A DNA stretch of 64,000 bases from Alphaproteobacteria bacterium (GTDB taxonomy: Bacteria; Pseudomonadota; Alphaproteobacteria; Reyranellales; Reyranellaceae), in NCBI GenBank assembly GCA_019635875.1, contig JAHBYP010000010.1, forward strand, positions 62,001 to 126,000. The letters are read 5' to 3'. The notes beneath the pieces were generated by a model, which had not been told where the DNA came from, searched no databases, and was given only the letters and a program-made list of their open reading frames with translations. The position numbers were made by a program, and so were the translations under genes. Positions 58,717-64,000 of the stretch are shown piece by piece. Positions within the stretch are counted from its first letter, which is position 1. Each line of letters starts with the position of its first letter.

Positions 58717-59428
58717 GCAGGAAAGCCTTCAGGATCAAGATCTTCATGGACGGCGCCGACATCGAGCCGATGAAGGCGGCCCACAGGGCGGGCACGGTGA
58801 AAGGCTTCACGACCAATCCCACCCTGATGCGCAAATCGGGCATCACCGACTACGCCGCCTTCGCCAGGGCGGCGATCGCCGCGATCCCGGATCTGCCGAT
58901 CTCCTTCGAGGTCTTTTCCGACGACTTCGCCGCCATGGAAGCCGAGGCGCGCGTGATCGCGTCCTGGGGCGGCGACACCTTCATCAAGATCCCGATCACC
59001 AATACGAAAGGCGAGTCGGCCGTGCCGCTGATCGCCAAGCTGTCGGCCGAGGGCTTTTCGCTCAACGTCACGGCAATGATGACGCTCGCCCAGGTCGAGG
59101 CCGTGGCCGCGGCGGTGAGCCCGGGCAGCCGCACGATCGTGTCGGTGTTCGCCGGGCGTATCGCCGATGCCGGTGTCGATCCGGTGCCCGTGATGCGTCA
59201 GGCCAAGGCGGCGCTGGCCGGTCTGCCCAAGGCCGAGCTGCTGTGGGCCAGCCCGCGCGAGTTGCTGAACCTGGTGCAGGCCGACGAGATCGGCTGCGAC
59301 TCATCACCATCACGTCGGACATCCTCGCCAAGGTGGCGACGATCGGCAAGGACCTCGACCAGTTCTCGCTGGAGACGGTCAAGATGTTCCACAACGATGC
59401 CAGGGCGGCGGGCTTCAAGCTGATCTGA
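58713..59428 (+). pseudogene. Transaldolase/fructose-6-phosphate-aldolase family, one-base frameshift
   Basis: Starts GTG at 58713, GTGA-coupled to the SIS gene. Frame 1 gives FRIKIFMDGADIEPMKAAHR, FTTNPTLMRKSG, the Schiff-base Lys92 in TFIKIPITNTKGE, and LLWASPRELLNLVQADEIGC. Then at 59300/59301 the family sequence (ITITSDILAKVATIGKDLDQ to the end GFKLI) continues in another frame: one base is missing (GAC-TCATC where GAC-CTC-ATC is expected). The total 716 bases plus one would be 239 codons, the right length. Left as it is, the frame-1 end is a foreign tail. Either a real lesion or a sequence error. Three bases upstream of the lesion the catalytic core is intact. Confidence 0.85.
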
Positions 59429-60572
59429 TGGCCGGGTCGTCGAGGTTGCGCAGGAAGTCGCGGCCGATGCGTGATGCGGCGCCATAGCTGTAGTGGCCCT
59501 TCGCGAACAGCGAGCGGAACCGGTCCTGGCGCGCCTCGTCGTCGGCGGTGTACACGGCGGCGCCCCCTAGCCGTTCAAGCATCTCCGTGGTCAGGGCGAG
59601 AATCTCGGCCGGCGTGTTGTTGACGATCTCCAGCCCTTCCTCCTCGTACTGCTCGCTGAAGCGATAGTTGCCGGCCGGCGATCGCAGCAGCGATCCGACG
59701 GACAGGAACGCGCCGTCGCGCTTCAGCCGCTTGGGGATGGCGAGGTCGTCGATGCCGATGCCGTAGACGCCCGACAGTGGCGCCTGGTTGGCGAGGGCGC
59801 AGGGCTTGCCGAAGGTCGCCGCCAGGATGTAGAGGCCCGACGAGTTGCCGAGCATGAAGCGGCATTCGGCGGCGAGGAACACATCCATCCCGGCGCTCTT
59901 GTGCGGCGAGAGCGCGTAGTCGATCACGCCGGAAATCGGCGGCGATAGCGGTCGCATCGTCGGATCGCCGACGCGAATGCACCAGCCGCCGGCCGCGACG
60001 ATCGCCTGCATCGCCGGCACGTAGTCGTGAATGTCGCTATTGCGGTAGCTGTGCAGATGCTCATCGTGCGGCGAGTAGCCGCCTTCACGCGAATGCACGC
60101 AGACGAACCAGGCACCCTCGGGCACACCCATCTTCGCCAGGAGGGCGCGCCCTGCCTGCCGCTGGGGCGGCGGCAGCTTGAGCAGCGGATCGCGCCTGCC
60201 CCAGTTCCGGTGGGTCGTGTAGCAGGTGGCGGTGTCGTTGATGGCGACGGCGTAGGCGATCAGGAAGCGGTCGAGAAAGGGGTACTGCTGCAGCGGCCGC
60301 AGGAAGCGCATGAGCCGCGGGCTGCGCACCACGATATAGTGCTGGCGCCACAATTCGAGCAGGCAGGGATTGGCGATCTTGTCCGGATCCGCCAGCAGGA
60401 CGGTGATCTCCCGCCGGCGAGCGAGCATCTTGTCCTTGGCGTAGCAATCGGGCTCCAGAGCCAGATGACCGATCCGTTCGGGGTGAGTCAGGCGGATGAA
60501 GCGGATGCGCAACAGCCAGACCAGGCGGGCCAGCACATTGTAGGCGATCCGCCTGTAGTAGATTTTCGGCAC
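59415..60572 (-). CDS. TIGR04372-like putative glycosyltransferase
   Basis: About 385 residues from a GTG at 60572 (a further GTG at 60611 is possible). Starts PKIYYRRIAYNVLARLVWLL. Middle and end: GAWFVCVHSREGGYSPHDEH, FMLGNSSGLYILAATFGKPC and PLSGVYGIGIDDLAIPKRLK. The NSSG loop and the family plan fit a glycosyltransferase of the TIGR04372 type, found in polysaccharide loci; the substrate is unknown. Its last 14 bases overlap the transaldolase end on the other strand. Divergent from the dehydrogenase gene. Confidence 0.62.
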   Translation of the reverse strand: MPKIYYRRIAYNVLARLVWLLRIRFIRLTHPERIGHLALEPDCYAKDKMLARRREITVLLADPDKIANPCLLELWRQHYIVVRSPRLMRFLRPLQQYPFLDRFLIAYAVAINDTATCYTTHRNWGRRDPLLKLPPPQRQAGRALLAKMGVPEGAWFVCVHSREGGYSPHDEHLHSYRNSDIHDYVPAMQAIVAAGGWCIRVGDPTMRPLSPPISGVIDYALSPHKSAGMDVFLAAECRFMLGNSSGLYILAATFGKPCALANQAPLSGVYGIGIDDLAIPKRLKRDGAFLSVGSLLRSPAGNYRFSEQYEEEGLEIVNNTPAEILALTTEMLERLGGAAVYTADDEARQDRFRSLFAKGHYSYGAASRIGRDFLRNLDDPAIRSA

Positions 60573-60641
60573 CCTAGCTCTCGGCGAGGTGGACGGGGTA
60601 CACCGACACACGTAAACCGGGGAACGGGTTCAAGTCCACCT

Positions 60642-61925
60642 ATGAGCGCACGCTTGATCGGTTACGCCGGCCTGACCCATCTCGGCTTGTGCTCTGCCGT
60701 CGGCGCGGCGACGAAGGGCCACAATGTTGTGGGCTATTCTGAGGACCGCGAGCTGGTCGCTCGGATCGAGGCCGGCCGGCTGCCTGTCGTCGAGCCTGGA
60801 CTGGATGCCGCCTTCGCGGCCAACCGCGCACGGCTTTCCTTCAGCAGCGATCCTCGGATGCTTGCGGATTGCGAAGTCGTCTATGTCGCGCTCGACGTGC
60901 CCACCGACGATGCCGGCGGCAGCGACCTCGCGTCGATCAACGCGTCGCTGTCGGGCATTGTGCCCGCTATCGGGCCGCAGGCCACCCTGGTCATTCTCAG
61001 CCAGGTTCCTCCCGGCTTCACGCGTCAGGTCGCCTTCGACGCGGACCGCCTCTACTACCAGGTCGAGACGCTGGTCTTCGGACGCGCACTGGAGCGCGCG
61101 ACCTTGCCGGAACGCTTCATCGTCGGTTGCGCCGATCCGGCGGCGCCATTGCCGCCGGCCTATCGCCGCTTCCTCGAAAGCTTCGGCTGTCCGATCCTGC
61201 CGATGCGCTACGAGAGCGCCGAGCTGGCCAAGATCGCGATCAATTGCTTTCTGGTCGCGAGCGTCTCGACGACGAACACGCTGGCAGAGCTTTGTGAGCG
61301 GATCTCGGCCGACTGGTCGGAAATCGCGCCGGCCTTGAGACTCGACGCGCGCATCGGGCCGTCGGCCTATATCACGCCGGGGTTGGGCATCGCCGGCGGC
61401 AACCTGGAGCGCGACCTCGCGACGGTGATGCGGCTGGGCGATCGCGAAGGCACCGCCACCGGCGTGATCGCCGCCTATGTCGAGAACAGCCGCCACATGA
61501 AGGACTGGGCCTATCAGGTGCTGAAGCGAGTGGTGCTCGACACGGTGAAGCGACCGCGGCTGGGCGTGCTGGGCCTCGCCTACAAGCAGGACACGCACTC
61601 GACCAGGAACAGTGCGGCGATCGGCCTTATCGGGCGGCTGCGCGATGTCGAGATCAGGGTCCATGATCCGGTCGTGCCTGGCACCGCGGCACCCGGCGCG
61701 ACGGCCGTCGATGCGGCGGAAGCCGTCGCCGATGGCGCTGACGCCGTCGTGCTGATGACGCCCTGGGCTGCCTACCGCGCGCTCGACCCGGCCGCGTTGG
61801 CCAAACGCATGCGCGGTCGAGTGGTCATTGACCCATACCGTCTGCTCGATGCCGAGAAGGTTGCGGCAAGCGGCCTGGCACTTTATTCGATCGGCCGACC
61901 GCCGATCCTGCCGGGAAGGGACTGA
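60642..61925 (+). CDS. UDP-glucose/GDP-mannose dehydrogenase-like protein, catalytic Cys replaced
   Basis: 427 residues in the UGDH order: NAD domain (MSARLIGYAGLTHLGLCSAV with GLTHLGL for the usual GxGxxGL), the EPGLDAAF loop, ILSQVPPGFTRQ, a central helix with Lys197 and Asn201 (ELAKIAINCFL) and the C-terminal domain RLGVLGLAYKQDTHSTRNSA. In true UGDH the thiohemiacetal Cys lies in GGSCFPKD; here GLGIAGGNLERDLA places Asn254 there. So oxidation to a uronate by the usual route is not possible; a one-step oxidoreductase, a scaffold or a different chemistry is possible. ATG 60642. Followed two bases later by an SDR gene. Confidence 0.8.
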   Translation: MSARLIGYAGLTHLGLCSAVGAATKGHNVVGYSEDRELVARIEAGRLPVVEPGLDAAFAANRARLSFSSDPRMLADCEVVYVALDVPTDDAGGSDLASINASLSGIVPAIGPQATLVILSQVPPGFTRQVAFDADRLYYQVETLVFGRALERATLPERFIVGCADPAAPLPPAYRRFLESFGCPILPMRYESAELAKIAINCFLVASVSTTNTLAELCERISADWSEIAPALRLDARIGPSAYITPGLGIAGGNLERDLATVMRLGDREGTATGVIAAYVENSRHMKDWAYQVLKRVVLDTVKRPRLGVLGLAYKQDTHSTRNSAAIGLIGRLRDVEIRVHDPVVPGTAAPGATAVDAAEAVADGADAVVLMTPWAAYRALDPAALAKRMRGRVVIDPYRLLDAEKVAASGLALYSIGRPPILPGRD

Positions 61926-61975
61926 CCATTCTCACGCACACGCGTTCGCCCGCCGCTTCGCCGTCGCGAACGGTT

Positions 61976-62812
61976 GTGATCGGCGCCGCGGGCTTCGTCG
62001 GCCGCGCGGTGGCCGACAATCTCGCCTCGGTCGGGAACGATGTCCTGCGACTTTCGCGCGCCCGGGTCGATCTTGATGCCGACAGCGCGGCGGGCCAGCT
62101 GGTCGAGCGGCTTCAGCCCGCGGATTGCGTCGTGATCGCCGCGGTGAAAGTGCCGTGCCGGACATCGGACATGGTGGTCCACAACCTTGCGATGATGGCC
62201 CGGATCGCCAATGCCTTGAAGGCGCGTCCGGTCGATCACGTCGTGTATGTCAGCTCCGACGCGGTCTATGCCGACAGCGATGCGCCGCTGACCGAAGACT
62301 CGTTCAAGGGGCCGGATAATCTCTACGGCATCATGCAGCTCACGCGCGAGATCATGCTGCGCGAGGCGGTGCCGCCGTCCGCGCTGACTTTCGTGCGCCC
62401 GACCATGATCTACGGCGCCGCCGATCCGCATGGTGGCTACGGCCCCAACCAGTATTTTCGTCTTGCGCGGGCGGGCAAGGACATTGTGCTGTTCGGCGAA
62501 GGCGAGGAGCGGCGCGATCACGTCTTCATCGGCGATGTCGCAGACGTCATCACGCGCATCGTGCGGCAACGCTCGATCGGCGCCATCAACGTCGCGTCAG
62601 GCGCCGTGCATTCATTCCGGTCGATCGCCGAGCAGGTCGCCGCGCTGCATGGCGACAAGATCCGCGTGACGGGCACGAAGCGCACGGGACCGATGCCGCA
62701 TGGCGGCTTTCGACCCTTCGATATCGGCGCCATCGGCGCGGCGTTCCCCGACCTGCGGATGACCCAACTGCCGCAGGGCGTCGAACGCCTGCATCGCGAC
62801 CTCGACGGCTAG
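61976..62812 (+). CDS. NAD-dependent epimerase/dehydratase-like SDR, catalytic Lys replaced
   Basis: At least 278 residues. VIGAAGFVGRAVADNLASVG is the Rossmann G-x-x-G-x-x-G. VVYVSSDAVYADSDAPLTED holds the Ser; the Tyr motif reads LYGIMQLTREIML, so the Lys of Y-x3-K is Gln. The end GEGEERRDHVFIGDVADVIT and INVASGAVHSFRSIAEQV are regular. The GTG at 61976 would leave strand 1 short; in-frame residues back to an ATT at 61928 (GGAAGGG seven bases ahead) supply TVV and are a likely true start with a rare codon. It lies directly after the dehydrogenase-like gene. Confidence 0.75.
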   Translation: MIGAAGFVGRAVADNLASVGNDVLRLSRARVDLDADSAAGQLVERLQPADCVVIAAVKVPCRTSDMVVHNLAMMARIANALKARPVDHVVYVSSDAVYADSDAPLTEDSFKGPDNLYGIMQLTREIMLREAVPPSALTFVRPTMIYGAADPHGGYGPNQYFRLARAGKDIVLFGEGEERRDHVFIGDVADVITRIVRQRSIGAINVASGAVHSFRSIAEQVAALHGDKIRVTGTKRTGPMPHGGFRPFDIGAIGAAFPDLRMTQLPQGVERLHRDLDG

Positions 62813-62814
62813 AG

Positions 62815-63474
62815 ATGGCGAAGCTCGATCTGCTGGGCAGGCTGCCTACGACCCGGCGCAACGTCGCGGCGCGCGCGACGGCGAAGTCGCCCGAGCTGGT
62901 CGCGCGTGCGATGGAGTTCGGCTTCGACTATTTCGACGGCTCGCGCGACTGCGGCTATGGCGGTTACCGGTACGATGGACGCTGGGTGCCCGTGGCACAG
63001 GATATCGTGGCGCATTACGGGTTGCGCGCCGGTCAGCGCGTGCTCGATGTCGGCTGCGCCAAAGGTTTCCTGGTCAAGGACATGATGGGCGCCTGCCCGG
63101 GTCTCGATGTCCGGGGTCTGGACATCTCCCACTACGCGCTCAGCCATGCCGAGCCCGAGGCACAGGACCGGCTGGTTCGCGGCTCGTGCGATCAGTTGCC
63201 ATTCGCCGATGCCAGCTTCGATCTCGTCATCGGACTTGATGTCATCCACAATCTCGACCGTGCCGGCGTCGTGCGTTCGCTCAAGGAGTTCGAGCGGGTC
63301 GGGCGGGGGCGCAGCTATATTCGCGTCGACAGCTACCATACCCCCGAACAGCGTGCGGCTTTCGTCGACTGGGTGCTGACGGCGCGTTTCCACGACTATC
63401 CACAGGGCTGGGAGGCGGTCTTCGCCGAGGCCGGCTTTCGCGGCGATTGGACATGGACGGTCATTGCCGCCTAG
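62815..63474 (+). CDS. Class I SAM-dependent methyltransferase
   Basis: 219 residues. Motif I is QRVLDVGCAKGFLVKDMMGA, motif II-like DVRGLDISHYALSHAEPEAQ, then VRGSCDQLPFADASFDLVIG, LDVIHNLDRAGVVRSLKEFE. The extra N-terminal 70 residues include FDYFDGSRDCGYGGYRYDGR. Starts two bases after the SDR stop. Probably methylates a sugar or its nucleotide precursor in this module; the substrate cannot be told. Confidence 0.83.
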   Translation: MAKLDLLGRLPTTRRNVAARATAKSPELVARAMEFGFDYFDGSRDCGYGGYRYDGRWVPVAQDIVAHYGLRAGQRVLDVGCAKGFLVKDMMGACPGLDVRGLDISHYALSHAEPEAQDRLVRGSCDQLPFADASFDLVIGLDVIHNLDRAGVVRSLKEFERVGRGRSYIRVDSYHTPEQRAAFVDWVLTARFHDYPQGWEAVFAEAGFRGDWTWTVIAA

Positions 63475-63500
63475 AAGGGCGGCGGTGATCGGGCGGGAGG

Positions 63501-64000
63501 ATGCGCGCTTTGGGCAAGAAATGGGTCATCCTGGGGGGCGGCGGCTCCTTCGGCATCCACAGCGCCTTCTGGCTGCTGGACAACGCCGATCCCAAGAAGG
63601 TCATCGGCGTCGGGCGCAATCCGTTGCGCCCCGGTGCGTTCTCGCTGGGCATCGAGGAGCGCAAAGGCTTCGAGTACCACGCGCGCCATGTCACCCATGA
63701 GCTCGACCTGCTGCTCGAGCTGCTCGACAGGGAGAAGCCGGAGATCATCGTCAACTTTGCCGCGCAGGGCGAGGGTGCGGTGAGCTGGAAGAACTCCTGG
63801 CGCTTCTTCGAGACCAACAGCATGGCCCTGGCACGGCTCTGCGAGGAGCTGATGAAGCGCGACTGGCTGGAGCGCTTCATCCATATCGGCACGTCGGAGA
63901 TGTACGGCTCGGTCGACAAACCGGCCGACGAGGAGACGCCGATCAAGCCGTCCTCGCCCTATGCCGCCTCGAAGGTCGCCTTCGACATGTACCTGGTGTC
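63501..64000 (+). CDS. NAD-dependent epimerase/dehydratase, 3' end outside window
   Basis: An extended SDR: WVILGGGGSFGIHSAFWLLD, GVGRNPLRPGAFSLG, PEIIVNFAAQGEGAVSWKNS, FIHIGTSEMYGSVDKPADEE and the catalytic SSPYAASKVAFDMYL with Tyr-x3-Lys, all in the 166 codons seen. Likely acts on a nucleotide sugar of the same module. The first ATG (63501) directly abuts GGGAGG, so the in-frame TTG at 63510 (MGKKWVILG), nine bases after the ribosome site, may be the real start. C-terminal part missing. Confidence 0.82.
   Translation, partial: MRALGKKWVILGGGGSFGIHSAFWLLDNADPKKVIGVGRNPLRPGAFSLGIEERKGFEYHARHVTHELDLLLELLDREKPEIIVNFAAQGEGAVSWKNSWRFFETNSMALARLCEELMKRDWLERFIHIGTSEMYGSVDKPADEETPIKPSSPYAASKVAFDMYLV

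Noticed and set aside
59290..59310. Programmed ribosomal frameshift in the transaldolase gene
   Set aside because: The site (TGCGACTCATCACC) has no slippery run, pause codon or following stem, and transaldolases are not known to be recoded. Lesion or sequence error is simpler.

Overview
The window is a high-GC bacterial chromosome segment, most likely from an alphaproteobacterium. The best evidence is the gene order murA - DUF2948 - hisG - hisD - UPF0262 - low-Mr phosphatase - infA - maf - rng - yacG, the short HisG, the tRNA sequences, and an EcfG-type general-stress promoter motif ahead of katE. A Reyranella- or Rhodospirillales-like soil or water organism fits the many crotonases, hotdog thioesterases and the orphan Bug-type binding protein, but genus is a guess.

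Layout. (1) 1-17.6 kb is a metabolic patchwork of short, alternately oriented units: thermonuclease, KatE catalase, ROK protein, tRNA-Thr, two crotonases, an ARPP-1-like exported protein, a MarR/GST divergent pair, two hotdog thioesterases, a Bug-type binding protein divergent from an AtuA-like/FAD-oxidoreductase/Asp-Glu-racemase operon, an unknown protein and a haloalkane dehalogenase. (2) 17.5-26.1 kb is a forward housekeeping block (dcd, murA, his genes, infA, maf, rng, yacG). (3) 26.1-35.4 kb holds two paralogous small secreted cysteine proteins, two glycosyltransferases, an amidohydrolase, an AI-2E-type permease, tRNA-Phe, an outer-membrane barrel and an isolated terminase-small-subunit-like gene. 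(4) 35.4-57.5 kb is an exopolysaccharide locus: FkbM methyltransferase, glycosyltransferases, gmd and fcl (GDP-L-fucose), Wzx on the forward strand; then twelve collinear reverse-strand genes from an outer-membrane lipoprotein, response regulator and histidine kinase through ManC, Wza, Wzc, four glycosyltransferases or primers, Wzy and a beta-helix protein. ManC makes GDP-mannose, Gmd/Fcl convert it to GDP-fucose, WcaJ primes the lipid carrier, the glycosyltransferases build the repeat, Wzx/Wzy flip and polymerise it and Wza/Wzc export it. (5) 58-64 kb is a second sugar-modification module: SIS isomerase, transaldolase (carrying a one-base frameshift), TIGR04372-like glycosyltransferase, a UGDH-like dehydrogenase and an SDR that each lack a catalytic residue, a methyltransferase and a partial epimerase.

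Main things beyond genes. Palindromic elements of two families sit in every non-overlapping convergent gene junction between protein genes, while convergent pairs in the polysaccharide loci instead overlap at their 3' ends. A two-way GGAAC-N16-(C/G)GTT promoter lies between katE and the ROK gene. A MarR operator is readable between marR and the GST gene. No CRISPR array, complete insertion sequence, integrase or rRNA was seen.
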